A DNA stretch of 64,000 nt from positions 496,001 through 560,000 of the forward strand of contig NZ_JAJISP010000002.1 of assembly GCF_022132145.1 (NCBI RefSeq). Direction: 5' to 3'. The notes beneath the pieces were generated by a model. It was not told the DNA's origin, did no database searches, and saw only the letters and a list, made by a program, of their open reading frames with translations. This document shows, piece by piece, positions 8,028-16,999 of this stretch. Position numbers and translations under genes: made by a program. The stretch's first letter is position 1. Each line of letters opens with the position of its first letter. This DNA is from Pseudomonas sp. MMS21 TM103. Its GTDB lineage: Bacteria > Pseudomonadota > Gammaproteobacteria > Pseudomonadales > Pseudomonadaceae.

Positions 8028-8395
8028 GCAACCCGCTCCGGCGCCACACTCGGCTGCACGGTCGGCGTCAATGGCGGCAAGCCGTGGGCGCGCCGGGCAT
8101 CATCGCAGCGCGGCTCGGGCTCGCCATTGGCCCAGGATGCCTCGAATTCGCGGCATGGACTGGCGCGCTGCTCATAGAGCGTGCAGCGCACGCCCTGCCC
8201 CACCTCACCGAGCAGGGCGACACAGCGGGCGGGCTTGTACTCAGTGCCGCGCATGGCGACCCGATGCGGAGTGATCAGCACCACCTGGTCATCCGGCACT
8301 GTACCGCCGGCCGACTGGCATTCACCCCAGAAGAAAGACACACGAAAATGCGCGCAGCAGGCGCCACACGTAAGGCAAGGATTAGCGTTCGACAT
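8024..8395 (-). CDS. YkgJ-family zinc/iron-chelating cysteine-cluster protein
   Basis: 123-residue protein with the family cysteine cluster: CLTCGACCAHFRVSF at residues 7-21, CQSAGG near 26, then ARCVALLGEVGQGVRCTLYEQRASPCREF. The conserved Cys residues are thought to bind Zn or Fe-S; no enzymatic role is known. The ATG at 8395 begins the conserved MSNANPCLTCG segment; the longer frame upstream has no family similarity. It is divergent from trkH, matching PA3209. The last codons and stop lie in a dispersed repeat, so the C-terminus may differ from relatives. Confidence 0.82.
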   Translation of the reverse strand: MSNANPCLTCGACCAHFRVSFFWGECQSAGGTVPDDQVVLITPHRVAMRGTEYKPARCVALLGEVGQGVRCTLYEQRASPCREFEASWANGEPEPRCDDARRAHGLPPLTPTVQPSVAPERVA

Positions 8396-8651
8396 GATTT
8401 TAGAGGGCTCAGAAACCGGCAAGGGCCGGCACCTGGCGGCTATTCTATGCCGAGCCATGCGCTTGTAAAGCGCCATATCGATGGCCCGGATGAAAAGTCG
8501 ATGCGCGGATGCCACACACGCTAGGGCAATTGATGGCCACGCGGCATAGGCCGGCGCAATGGCTTATGCGCGGCACGTGCGAGTTGGTTTACAGCCCTTG
8601 CGGCACGAGTAGAATGGCGCCCTTTGCCGCACTCAATCCGAGCCTCATCTC

Positions 8652-10103
8652 ATGGCCTTGCCGACGCTGCGCATTATCGGTTTCATCCTCGGCATTTTTC
8701 TGATTACCCTGGCCGTCAGCATGACCATTCCCATGCTGACGCTACTGATATTCGAGCGCACCGATGATCTCGATGCCTTTCTCTGGTCGAGCCTGATCAC
8801 CTTTGCCAGCGGCCTCGCCCTGGTGTTGACCGGGCGCCCGGCCAACGCCCAACTGCGCCCACGCGACATGTACATGCTGACCACCGCCAGCTGGCTGGTG
8901 GTATGCATCTTCGCCGCCCTGCCGATGATGCAGATTCAGCACATCAGCTACACCGACGCCTTCTTCGAAACCATGTCGGGCATCACCACCACCGGCTCCA
9001 CCGTACTGACCGGACTCGACAGCGCCTCGCCAGGGCTGTTGATCTGGCGTTCGCTGCTGCAGTGGCTGGGCGGCATCGGTTTTATCGGCATGGCCGTGGC
9101 GATTCTGCCGCTGTTGCGCGTGGGTGGCATGCGCCTGTTCCAGAGCGAGTCATCGGACTGGGGCGAGAAGGTCATGCCACGCTCGCACATGGCGGCCAAG
9201 TACATCATTGCTATTTTCGTCGGCATAACCCTGGCTGGCGCCCTGGCGTACTGGCTGTCAGGCATGAGCTGGTTCGAGGCGGTCAACCATGCGATGACCT
9301 CGATTTCCACCGGCGGCTACTCCACCTCCGACAGCTCCATGGCCCACTTCGGCCCAGCTTCGCACTGGGTGGCGATCGTATTGATGCTGCTCGGGGGCTT
9401 GCCCTTCACCCTGTTCGTCGCCACCATCCGCGGCAATCGCCGGGCCCTGTTCAAGGACCAGCAAGTGCGCGGTTTTGTCTCGATGCTGGCCTTCATCTGC
9501 CTGCTATTCAGCCTGTGGCTCTGGCTGCACTCCGAGTACGCCTATTTCGACGCCCTGCGCATCGTCACCCTTAACGTGGTTTCGGTGGTTACCACCACCG
9601 GCTTTGCACTCGGCGATTACAGCCTCTGGGGCGACTTCGCCGTGATGGTGTTCTTCTACCTGACCTTCGTCGGCGGTTGCTCCGGCTCAACTTCGGGCGG
9701 CCTGAAGATCTTCCGCTTTCAGGTGGCCTATACCCTGCTACGCAGTGGCCTCAACCAGCTGGTCCACCCGCGCGCGGTGATCAAGCAGAGCTACAACGGT
9801 CACAACCTCGATGAGGATATCGTCCGCTCGATCCTCACCTTCTCGTTCTTCTTTACCATCACCATCGGCCTGATCGCCCTGGGGTTGTCGCTGATTGGAC
9901 TGGACTGGGTAACCGCGCTGACGGCAGCGGCCACCGCCGTCTGCAATGTCGGCCCGGGACTTGGCCCGATCATCGGCCCGGCGGGGAACTTCTCCAGCCT
10001 GCCGGATGCGGCCAAATGGCTGCTGACCCTCGGCATGCTGCTCGGTCGCCTGGAAATTCTTACCGTGCTGGTGCTGGTCACCCGGGCGTTCTGGAGACAC
10101 TGA
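8652..10103 (+). CDS. trkH: Trk potassium uptake transmembrane subunit, copy 1
   Basis: 483-residue TrkH/KtrB channel subunit that imports K+ across the inner membrane with a TrkA ring. It is built of four M1-P-M2 repeats. The selectivity-filter segments are visible as TTTGST, ISTGGYST, TTTGFAL and CNVGPGLG, each with the key glycine. The conserved Arg/Lys-rich stretches and SGLNQLVHPRAVIKQ match the family. A near-identical paralogue follows 93 bases downstream. No trkA or trkE gene lies in the window. Confidence 0.93.
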   Translation: MALPTLRIIGFILGIFLITLAVSMTIPMLTLLIFERTDDLDAFLWSSLITFASGLALVLTGRPANAQLRPRDMYMLTTASWLVVCIFAALPMMQIQHISYTDAFFETMSGITTTGSTVLTGLDSASPGLLIWRSLLQWLGGIGFIGMAVAILPLLRVGGMRLFQSESSDWGEKVMPRSHMAAKYIIAIFVGITLAGALAYWLSGMSWFEAVNHAMTSISTGGYSTSDSSMAHFGPASHWVAIVLMLLGGLPFTLFVATIRGNRRALFKDQQVRGFVSMLAFICLLFSLWLWLHSEYAYFDALRIVTLNVVSVVTTTGFALGDYSLWGDFAVMVFFYLTFVGGCSGSTSGGLKIFRFQVAYTLLRSGLNQLVHPRAVIKQSYNGHNLDEDIVRSILTFSFFFTITIGLIALGLSLIGLDWVTALTAAATAVCNVGPGLGPIIGPAGNFSSLPDAAKWLLTLGMLLGRLEILTVLVLVTRAFWRH

Positions 10104-10113
10104 ACACCGGCAA

Positions 10114-10146
10114 GGCTGCCGATGACTCGGCGCTTTGCTGGCAGCC
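10114..10146 (+). terminator. Hairpin between the two trkH genes
   Basis: GGCTGCC (10114-10120) pairs with GGCAGCC (10140-10146) around a 19-base loop. No T tract follows, so it may be a pause or processing site rather than a full terminator. Confidence 0.3.
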
Positions 10147-10196
10147 CCACCTAGAATGACGTCATTATTTGCTTGATTTGCTTGGAAGCTGACTAG

Positions 10197-11651
10197 ATGG
10201 CCTTGCCGACCCTACGCATCATTGCCTTCATCAACGGTATTTTCCTGATCACCCTGGCGGTGAGCATGGTGGTGCCGATGCTCACCCTGGTGATCTTTGA
10301 GCGCGCTCATGAACTCAATGCCTATCTCTGGTCGAGCCTGATTACCTTCGTCGCCGGGCTGTCCATGGTTGCCCAGGGCCACCCGAAAGGCGTCGAACTG
10401 CGACCACGCGACATGTACATGCTCACGGTGTCGAGCTGGCTGCTGGTCTGCATCTTCGCCTCGCTACCGTTCATGCTGGCCCAGCACATGGGCCTCGCCG
10501 ACGCCTTCTTCGAGAGCATGTCCGGCATCACCGCCACCGGCGCCACGGTGCTCAGCGGTCTGGACAGCATGTCGCCGGGCATCCTGATCTGGCGCTCGCT
10601 GCTGCACTGGCTCGGCGGTATCGGCTTCATCGCCATGGCCGTGGCGATCCTGCCGATGCTGCGCATCGGTGGCATGCGCCTGTTCCAAACCGAGTCGTCG
10701 GATCGCTCGGACAAGGTTATGCCGCGCTCGCACATGGTCGCCAAGTTCATGGTCGCGGCCTACGTGGGTATCAGCCTGCTGAGTTTTCTGGCGTTCTGGG
10801 CCGCCGGCATGGGCGTATTCGATGCCATTAACCACACCATGTCGGCGATCGCCACCGGCGGTTTCTCCACCTCGGACAGCTCTATTGGCAAGTGGTCGCA
10901 GCCGGCGGTGCACTGGGTGAGCGTGGTGGTGATGATTCTCGGCAGCCTGCCGTTCGTCCTTTACGTGTCGATGCTGCGCGGCAACTTGCTGGCGCTAATG
11001 CGCGATCAGCAGGTACGCGGTTTTCTTGCCATCTTGCTGAGTACCTGGCTGGTACTCGGCACCTGGTACAGCCTGACTACCGAACTGCATTGGCTGGAGG
11101 CGGTACGTCACGTGGCAGTGAACACCACCTCGATCATGACCACCACCGGCTTCGCCCTGGGCGACTACACCCTGTGGGGTGGCTTCGCCGGCATGCTGTT
11201 CTTCTACCTGGGCTTTATCGGTGGCTGCTCCGGCTCGACCGCCGGCGGCCTGAAGATTTTCCGCTTTCAGGTCGCCTATATCCTACTCAAGGCCAACCTG
11301 CTGCAACTGGTGCACCCACGCGCGGTCATCAAGCAGCAATACAACCAGCACCGCCTGGACGAGGACATCGTCCGTTCAATCCTGACTTTTTCGTTTTTCT
11401 TCACCATCACCATCGCCCTGTTGGCGCTGGCCCTGTCACTCTGCGGCCTGGACTGGATCACCGCGCTCAGCGGCGCCGCCAGTACCGTATCCGGTGTCGG
11501 CCCAGGGATGGGCCCGGTCATCGGTCCAGCCGGTAACTTCTCGAGTCTGCCTGACACGGCCAAGTGGCTGTTGACTGTCGGCATGCTGCTCGGACGCCTG
11601 GAAATCCTTACCGTGCTGGTGCTGCTGATGCCGGCATTCTGGAGGCACTGA
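10197..11651 (+). CDS. trkH: Trk potassium uptake transmembrane subunit, copy 2
   Basis: 484-residue TrkH paralogue alignable with copy 1 over its full length without large gaps; both begin MALPTLRII and end with AFWRH. Filter motifs are ITATGATV, IATGGFST, TTTGFAL and SGVGPGMG. The first pore loop differs (TATGAT against TTTGST in copy 1), as does the fourth (SGVGPGMG against CNVGPGLG), so the two channels may differ in K+ affinity or ion coupling. Tandem arrangement and similarity indicate local duplication. Both may use the same TrkA encoded elsewhere. Confidence 0.93.
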   Translation: MALPTLRIIAFINGIFLITLAVSMVVPMLTLVIFERAHELNAYLWSSLITFVAGLSMVAQGHPKGVELRPRDMYMLTVSSWLLVCIFASLPFMLAQHMGLADAFFESMSGITATGATVLSGLDSMSPGILIWRSLLHWLGGIGFIAMAVAILPMLRIGGMRLFQTESSDRSDKVMPRSHMVAKFMVAAYVGISLLSFLAFWAAGMGVFDAINHTMSAIATGGFSTSDSSIGKWSQPAVHWVSVVVMILGSLPFVLYVSMLRGNLLALMRDQQVRGFLAILLSTWLVLGTWYSLTTELHWLEAVRHVAVNTTSIMTTTGFALGDYTLWGGFAGMLFFYLGFIGGCSGSTAGGLKIFRFQVAYILLKANLLQLVHPRAVIKQQYNQHRLDEDIVRSILTFSFFFTITIALLALALSLCGLDWITALSGAASTVSGVGPGMGPVIGPAGNFSSLPDTAKWLLTVGMLLGRLEILTVLVLLMPAFWRH

Positions 11652-11668
11652 GGTAGCCCGGCGCCAAC

Positions 11669-12670
11669 CTACAAGCGCGCGCGATACTCGCCCGGGGTGA
11701 TGTCGAACCAGCGACGGAACGCGCGGAAGAAATTGCTCGGATCGGCAAAGCCGAGCAGATAGGCCACTTCCAGCAGGGTCAGGTTGGGCTGGGCCAGGTA
11801 CTGTTCGGCCAACTCGCGACGGGTGTCATCGAGCAGCCGCTGGAAACTCGTCCCTTCGTCCTGCAGGCGCCGCTGCAAGGTCCGTTGCGACACATGCAGC
11901 GCCTGCGCCACCGTCTCGCGCTTGGGCTCACCCTGAGGTAGCAGGCGGCACAGCACTTGCCTGGCCTGGTGACTGACGCGACTTTCCGAGAAGCGCGCCA
12001 GGTATTCGCCGGCAAACCTGTCGTGCAACTGGGCCAGCGATTCATTGGCCGTCGGTAATGGCCGATCCATGTCGGCCCGTTCGAACAGCAGCGCGTAGTG
12101 CCCGGCGTTGAACTTCAGCGGCGCCTGAAATACCTGCTGAAAGGGCACTAGATCCGCCGGTGGATCGCCTTGAAAAAGCGCCTGCTGCGGACGAATCGGC
12201 TGACCGGTCAGCCAGCGGCAAAAGGCCAAGGCATAGGCCATCGAGGCCTCGGCGCTCTGCCGGGCCGGCGGCAGGCGGTCGCCATGAATCGCCAGGATCA
12301 GTTCATAACCCTTGGCCGTGGGACGGAAACTGAGGTCAGCGCCCTCGGCAATGATCCGCTGATAACGCACCAGACGCGCCAGCCCCTCGGTCAAGGTGCG
12401 ACTGGACATCAAGGCGTACCCGACCACATGAAATGAAGCTGGGCGCACCACCTTGGCCATGTTCAGGCCAATCGCCGGATTGCCCGACAGCTCCACCGCG
12501 CGCAGCCACAGGCGCGTCATGCCGTCCTGGGAAAAGCGTGCATCCGGATCCTCCAGCGCGGCGTAATCCAGCCCCAGCTGGCGAAATATCGCGCGGCAGT
12601 CGACGCCGCCCATTTCCAGGGCCTGGACGATGCCCAGAGCCCAATTCGACGAGGTGGTGCGTTCGCTCAT
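11669..12670 (-). CDS. AraC-family transcriptional regulator (arabinose-binding-like N-terminus)
   Basis: 333-residue regulator with an N-terminal PF12625-like domain (residues about 20-210, typical GLDYAALEDPDARFS and VVGYALMSSRTLTEGLARLVRYQRI) and a C-terminal double helix-turn-helix (240-330; ETVAQALHVSQRTLQRRLQDEG and VAYLLGFADPSNFFRAFRRW). This subgroup includes OruR and other activators of amino-acid or lipid catabolism. The ATG at 12670 starts the conserved part; the longer frame to 12766 has no ribosome binding site. Positional match to PA3215. Target genes are unknown. Confidence 0.82.
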   Translation of the reverse strand: MSERTTSSNWALGIVQALEMGGVDCRAIFRQLGLDYAALEDPDARFSQDGMTRLWLRAVELSGNPAIGLNMAKVVRPASFHVVGYALMSSRTLTEGLARLVRYQRIIAEGADLSFRPTAKGYELILAIHGDRLPPARQSAEASMAYALAFCRWLTGQPIRPQQALFQGDPPADLVPFQQVFQAPLKFNAGHYALLFERADMDRPLPTANESLAQLHDRFAGEYLARFSESRVSHQARQVLCRLLPQGEPKRETVAQALHVSQRTLQRRLQDEGTSFQRLLDDTRRELAEQYLAQPNLTLLEVAYLLGFADPSNFFRAFRRWFDITPGEYRARL

Positions 12671-12834
12671 GACGTTATTCTTGTTTGAGTCATCTGAAAG
12701 TCGCTCCTGGCGGCCTGGCAGGATACTAAACTGGCACTTAATGTCACTGGCCCAACAGGACAGCAAGCCTAGACTGCCAACACTCGGCCGCCGCTGCCCT
12801 CCAGTGCGGCCAGATCACGACCAGGAGGCAAACC

Positions 12835-13152
12835 ATGGCTACGCAAACCAGCGATCGCTACACCAGCTTCGCCGAGTTCTACCCCTATTACCTGCAAGAA
12901 CACAGCAACTCGGTCTGCCGCCGCCTGCATTATGTCGGCAGCCTGCTGGTGCTGGGCATTCTCGCCTACGCCCTGGGCACACAACAGTGGCTGTGGCTGC
13001 TGACGATACCCGTCGCCGGGTATGGCTTTGCCTGGGTGGGTCACTTCGTCTTCGAAAAAAATCGCCCGGCCACCTTCCAATACCCGCTGTACAGCTTCAT
13101 GGGTGACTGGGTCATGCTCAAGGATGCCTTTACCGGACGTATTAAATTCTGA
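12835..13152 (+). CDS. DUF962 / Mpo1-like membrane protein
   Basis: 105-residue protein of the Mpo1/DUF962 family. The family core is evident: FAEFYPYYLQEHSNSVCRRLHYVG with catalytic-type His, two membrane helices (about 40-55 and 57-75), and GHFVFEKNRPATFQYPLYSFMGD. Yeast Mpo1 is an Fe(II) dioxygenase in alpha-oxidation of 2-hydroxy fatty acids; the bacterial role is unproven. It lies before cyaB as PA3216 does. AGGAGG precedes the ATG. Confidence 0.87.
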   Translation: MATQTSDRYTSFAEFYPYYLQEHSNSVCRRLHYVGSLLVLGILAYALGTQQWLWLLTIPVAGYGFAWVGHFVFEKNRPATFQYPLYSFMGDWVMLKDAFTGRIKF

Positions 13153-13344
13153 CCCACCAGCTTTCTGGCTGCACCGAAGACACCCGCTGGCCGACATCTT
13201 CTCACCGTTGAGCAGTGGTGCTTGGCTCGCGCATCCTCGCTTGGTTATGATCCCCGCTCTGTCGCAATCCTGGTTCAGCGCTAGCCGCGCTACTTAGACG
13301 TCCAGCAGAGGCGTCGGATAATCAGCAGGGATCGTTTTCACAGC

Positions 13345-14733
13345 ATGAATGCCACTACCCAGAACCGGCTCCACGCACTGCCGGCGCCACCACTGCGCGA
13401 ATATTACTCGCGCATCCTGGCCTACATTGCCGTGGCCGCGAGCATCGCTGCCGGCACCTACACCCAGCATTTCGGCTACGACATTCTGTGGATAGTGCCG
13501 TATGCCCTGCTCTATCCGCATCTGGCCCACCACTTGGGCCAACGCTTCAAGCGTGATCATCCGCAAATCGCCAGCCTGACCCTGCTGTTCATCGACGCCC
13601 TGCATTGTGGCGCAGCACTCGTCCTGCTCAGTTTCTCGGTCGTACCCAGCCTGATGTGCCTGTTGATTCTGGCCTTCAGCTCGATGGTGGTCGGTGGCCT
13701 GCGCTACCTGGCCCTGGCCATGCTGGTCGCGGTCAGCAGCATGCTGCTCAACGCGGCGCTGATCGAGCTGAAATTCAACCCCGACACCCCGGCCCTGGTC
13801 GCCCTAGTGAGTATCACCTTCAGCATCCTGTACATCTGCATCACCGCTTATTTCATGCATCAGCAAGGTTTGCGTCTGGCCCAGATGCGCAGCGATATCA
13901 AACGCGAACAGGAAAAAGCCGCCCGCCTGGCACGCAACCTGGCCAAGTACCTGTCACCGCAGGTATGGGAGTCGATCTTCACCGGCAAGAAGAGCGTGCG
14001 CCTGGAGACCCAGCGCAAGAAACTCACGGTGTTCTTCTCCGACATCAAGGGCTTCACCGAACTGTCCGAGGAACTCGAAGCCGAGGCCCTGACCGACCTG
14101 CTCAACAGCTACCTCAACGAGATGTCGAAGATCTGCCTGAAATACGGCGGCACCATCGACAAGTTCATCGGCGACAGTGTCATGGTGTTCTTCGGTGACC
14201 CGGCGAGCAAAGGTGCCAAGCATGACGCCATGGCCGCCGTATCGATGGCCGTGGCCATGCGCAAACACATGAAAGTGATGCGCCAGCAGTGGCGCGCCCA
14301 GGGCATTACCAAACCCCTGGAAATCCGCATGGGCCTGAACACCGGCTACTGCACGGTGGGCAATTTCGGCGCCGACACGCGCATGGACTACACCATCATC
14401 GGCCGTGACGTGAACCTCGCCAGCCGCCTGGAAAGCGCGGCAGAAGCCGGCGAGATCCTCATCTCCCACGAGACCTACTCGCTGGTCAAGGACCTGATCA
14501 TGTGCCGCGACAAGGGCCAGATCAACGTCAAGGGGTTTACCCGCCCGGTACAGATCTACCAGGTGGTGGATTTCCGCCGCGACCTGGGTGCCACCTCCAG
14601 CTATGTCGAGCATGAGTTGCCCGGCTTCTCCATGTACCTGGACACCAACGGCATCCAGAACTTCGACAAGCAACGGGTGATCCAGGCGCTGCAGCAGGCG
14701 GCCGAGAAATTGCGCGACAAGGTGATCATGTAA
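13345..14733 (+). CDS. cyaB: Class III adenylate cyclase with MASE2 membrane domain
   Basis: 462-residue adenylate cyclase that makes cAMP, the ligand of Vfr in pseudomonads. The N-terminal MASE2 domain has about six membrane helices (residues 23-172), followed by a linker helix and the catalytic domain (226-410). Metal-binding aspartates are D233 (FFSDIKGF) and D277 (DKFIGDSVMVFFGD), and the adenine-selecting pair is K273 and the Thr of MDYTIIGRDVNLASRL, so ATP rather than GTP is the expected substrate. Context (DUF962 gene upstream, agt-plcP downstream) matches PA3217. Confidence 0.92.
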   Translation: MNATTQNRLHALPAPPLREYYSRILAYIAVAASIAAGTYTQHFGYDILWIVPYALLYPHLAHHLGQRFKRDHPQIASLTLLFIDALHCGAALVLLSFSVVPSLMCLLILAFSSMVVGGLRYLALAMLVAVSSMLLNAALIELKFNPDTPALVALVSITFSILYICITAYFMHQQGLRLAQMRSDIKREQEKAARLARNLAKYLSPQVWESIFTGKKSVRLETQRKKLTVFFSDIKGFTELSEELEAEALTDLLNSYLNEMSKICLKYGGTIDKFIGDSVMVFFGDPASKGAKHDAMAAVSMAVAMRKHMKVMRQQWRAQGITKPLEIRMGLNTGYCTVGNFGADTRMDYTIIGRDVNLASRLESAAEAGEILISHETYSLVKDLIMCRDKGQINVKGFTRPVQIYQVVDFRRDLGATSSYVEHELPGFSMYLDTNGIQNFDKQRVIQALQQAAEKLRDKVIM

Positions 14734-14800
14734 GCCAGGCCGGTTCGCGTTGCCGGGACGGGGTGCGCACGGCGCCCTCCACCCGGTTAGCCACCGCCAC

Positions 14801-15838
14801 TTAATCCTGGCTTATCGCCAACGTCCGAGCGGCGCACGGCTCACCATCGAGCAAGGGCTGGCAGGCCAGGAACTCCAGCGCCGATACCCGCCAGGACTGC
14901 CCTGCAGCCAACTCGGCGCAGCGCGTCCTGTCGAGCTCAAGTGCCGCCAGGCAAGCCGCCCGCAAATCCTCGCTCATCACCCCGTTGACGCCCGCCTCCA
15001 GCACATCCAGCGGGCCGGGCACCGGGAAGGCCGCCACCGGCGTGCCGCAGGCCAGCGCCTCGAGCATTACCAGGCCATAGGTATCGGTACGCGAGGGAAA
15101 TACCAGCACGCTGGCCTTACGATAGGCCTCGGCCAACTCTTCGCCATGCCGATAGCCGAGAAATTTCACCGCCGGATAACGCGCCTGCAAGGCTTCGCGC
15201 AGCGGACCGTCACCGACCACCCGCTTCTCACCGGGCAACTCGAGGTCGAGAAAGGCCTGCAGGTTCTTTTCCGCGGCGATCCGTCCGACGCACAGGAACA
15301 CCGGTTTGAGCGCCCCGAGCAGCGGCACCTGCGGCTGAAACAACCGCGTATCGACGCCCTTGCGCCACAGCGCCAGACGCTGCAGGCCCCAGCCGGAAAA
15401 CTCCGTACGCAGCCGTTCGGTGGTCACCAGCACCGCCTCGCTCGGGCGATGGAAGGCGCGCAGGTAGGCATAACCCCAGCGCAGCGGCAACCAGGGCCAA
15501 CGGCCATGGACGTACTCGGGAAAGCGCGTATGAATGGCACTGGAAAACGCCAGGCCGCGCTTGCACAACCAGCGTCTGGCGGCCCAACCAAGCGGACCTT
15601 CGGTGGCCAGATGGACGCAGTCGGGCTGAAACTCGCGGATCGCCGGACCGACCCGCCAGAGGTTCCATGTCAGCGGAATCTCCGGGTAGGTCGGGCAAGG
15701 CCAGTGACGAAAATCTTGCGGCGCCAGCAATTTCACCTGATGGCCCAGGTCACGCAGCTCGCCAACCAGTGCCTGCAAACTGGTGACCACACCGTTGACC
15801 TGCGGCAGCCAGGCATCCGAGACGATCAATATCCTCAT
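14801..15838 (-). CDS. agt: Glycosyltransferase, GT4 family (Agt-like, phosphate-stress glycolipid synthesis)
   Basis: 345-residue GT-B glycosyltransferase. The N-terminal domain begins with the acceptor-side MRILIVSDAWLPQVNGV motif, and the C-terminal donor domain has CVGRIAAEKNL, VGDGPL and the EX7E region (FPSRTDTYGLVMLEALACGTPV). In Sinorhizobium and P. aeruginosa the homologue next to plcP glycosylates diacylglycerol to glycolipids that replace phospholipids during phosphate starvation. Its ATG overlaps the plcP stop by four bases, so the two are translationally coupled and share the Pho box upstream of plcP. The sugar donor (UDP-glucose or UDP-glucuronate) cannot be read from the sequence. 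Confidence 0.85.
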   Translation of the reverse strand: MRILIVSDAWLPQVNGVVTSLQALVGELRDLGHQVKLLAPQDFRHWPCPTYPEIPLTWNLWRVGPAIREFQPDCVHLATEGPLGWAARRWLCKRGLAFSSAIHTRFPEYVHGRWPWLPLRWGYAYLRAFHRPSEAVLVTTERLRTEFSGWGLQRLALWRKGVDTRLFQPQVPLLGALKPVFLCVGRIAAEKNLQAFLDLELPGEKRVVGDGPLREALQARYPAVKFLGYRHGEELAEAYRKASVLVFPSRTDTYGLVMLEALACGTPVAAFPVPGPLDVLEAGVNGVMSEDLRAACLAALELDRTRCAELAAGQSWRVSALEFLACQPLLDGEPCAARTLAISQD

Positions 15839-16665
15839 GCAACTGGCTCGCCTGCAGCCACCGGCTCGACCTGAGCCTGAGCCTGAGCTTGCCGTAGCTG
15901 ATCGTCGGCCAGCCGATACAGCTCGATGCGTCCATCCAGGTGTTCGATCAGGGCCGTGCAGGACTCGACCCAGTCGCCGCAGTTCATGTAGTCAACTTCA
16001 CCCATCGGCCGGATCTCGGCGTGGTGAATATGCCCGCAGACCACACCATTGAAACCACGCTTGACGCATTCGTGCACGATCGCCTGTTCGAAGTCGCTGA
16101 TGAAGTTCACCGCCCCCTTGACCTTGTGCTTGAGGTAGGCCGACAGCGACCAATAACCGTAGCCATAACGGCTGCGCCAATGATTGAGCCAGCGGTTGAG
16201 GGTCAGGGTGATCTCGTAGGCCGAGTCGCCGAGAAATGCCAGCCAGCGGTGGTAACGGGTGATCACATCGAACTGGTCACCATGGATCACCAGCAAACGG
16301 CGGCCATCGGCGGTGATGTGCTCGGCCTCGTCGACCAACTGGATATTGCCCAGCAGCAGCGACGAATAACGGCGCAGGAACTCGTCGTGATTGCCGGTGA
16401 CATAGATCACCTCGGTGCCGCGCTTGCTCATGGTCAGCAGGCGACGGATCACGTTGCTGTGCGCCTGCGGCCAGTAGATCCCGCTACGCAGCCTCCAGCC
16501 GTCGATGATGTCGCCCACCAGGTAGATCCGGTCGGTGTGATAGCGCTTGAGGAACGCCGCCAAATGCTCGGCCTGGCAATCCCGGGTGCCTAGGTGGACG
16601 TCGGAAATCCACAGGGTGCGGACTCGTTGCTTGCGACTCGGCTTGGCGAGCTGGGCGCTGGTCAT
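15835..16665 (-). CDS. plcP: PlcP-type metallophosphoesterase (phospholipase C of lipid remodelling)
   Basis: 276-residue calcineurin-like phosphoesterase. The metal-site motifs are complete: SDVHLG (D22, H24), GDIIDGW (D52), GNHDE (N92, H93), HGDQFD (H128) and CGHIHHAE (H212, H214). General annotation often calls it UDP-2,3-diacylglucosamine diphosphatase (LpxH-like). Pairing with agt and the Pho box support PlcP, which splits phospholipids to diacylglycerol and a phospho-headgroup under phosphate limitation. ATG at 16665 is chosen because the Pho box lies just beyond it; an ATG at 16731 would overlap the box. Confidence 0.87.
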   Translation of the reverse strand: MTSAQLAKPSRKQRVRTLWISDVHLGTRDCQAEHLAAFLKRYHTDRIYLVGDIIDGWRLRSGIYWPQAHSNVIRRLLTMSKRGTEVIYVTGNHDEFLRRYSSLLLGNIQLVDEAEHITADGRRLLVIHGDQFDVITRYHRWLAFLGDSAYEITLTLNRWLNHWRSRYGYGYWSLSAYLKHKVKGAVNFISDFEQAIVHECVKRGFNGVVCGHIHHAEIRPMGEVDYMNCGDWVESCTALIEHLDGRIELYRLADDQLRQAQAQAQVEPVAAGEPVA

Positions 16666-16707
16666 GGGCGGCCTCCGGCTGGGTTTTGCCGAGCTTGCGC
16701 GCCGGTG

Positions 16708-16747
16708 GTGAAACATCTGTGACGAGGCCATGGCAGTTTAGTGACAG
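16708..16747 (-). promoter_or_regulatory. Pho box (PhoB operator) of plcP-agt
   Basis: Read on the minus strand there are consecutive heptamers CTGTCAC (16741-16747), CTGCCAT (16730-16736), TCGTCAC (16719-16725) and a weaker GTTTCAC (16708-16714), each exactly 11 bases from the next. The known PhoB half-site is CTGTCAT at 11-base spacing. The box ends about 45 bases before the plcP start. Confidence 0.8.
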
Positions 16748-16770
16748 CGCCCCACCACGACCCTCTGCTA

Positions 16771-16968
16771 GCAGGCTGTTGAAAAATGTAGGCGAGGCAG
16801 GCAAGACAAGGCAAAAACGGCCGAGGAAGCGGAGTTTACTGGCTGTAAATGAGCATTACTCGCTTCACTCGCCCTACGGGCCGCGCTGAAGCGCGTTAGC
16901 CGCAAGCGGCTTGCCGAGGCCGTTTTTAACGCAGTATTGTCAACGCAGGTAGTTTTTCAACTGCCTGC
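16771..16968. mobile_element. MITE-like element with terminal inverted repeats
   Basis: A 198-base element starting GCAGGCTGTTGAAAAA and ending with its near-perfect inverse TTTTTCAACTGCCTGC. It is flanked on both sides by TA (16769-16770 and 16969-16970), consistent with target duplication by a Tc1/mariner- or IS630-type transposase. No transposase is encoded. The interior contains a strong hairpin (GCGCTGAAGCGC, CCGCAAGCGG). Similar noncoding sequences are familiar from other Pseudomonas genomes. Confidence 0.75.
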
Positions 16969-16999
16969 TAAACTGGCCGCCTGTCACGAGGACCCTGCC

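Noticed and set aside
14750..15874. 374-codon frame on the plus strand
   Set aside because: Antisense to agt, which has all glycosyltransferase motifs and couples to plcP.
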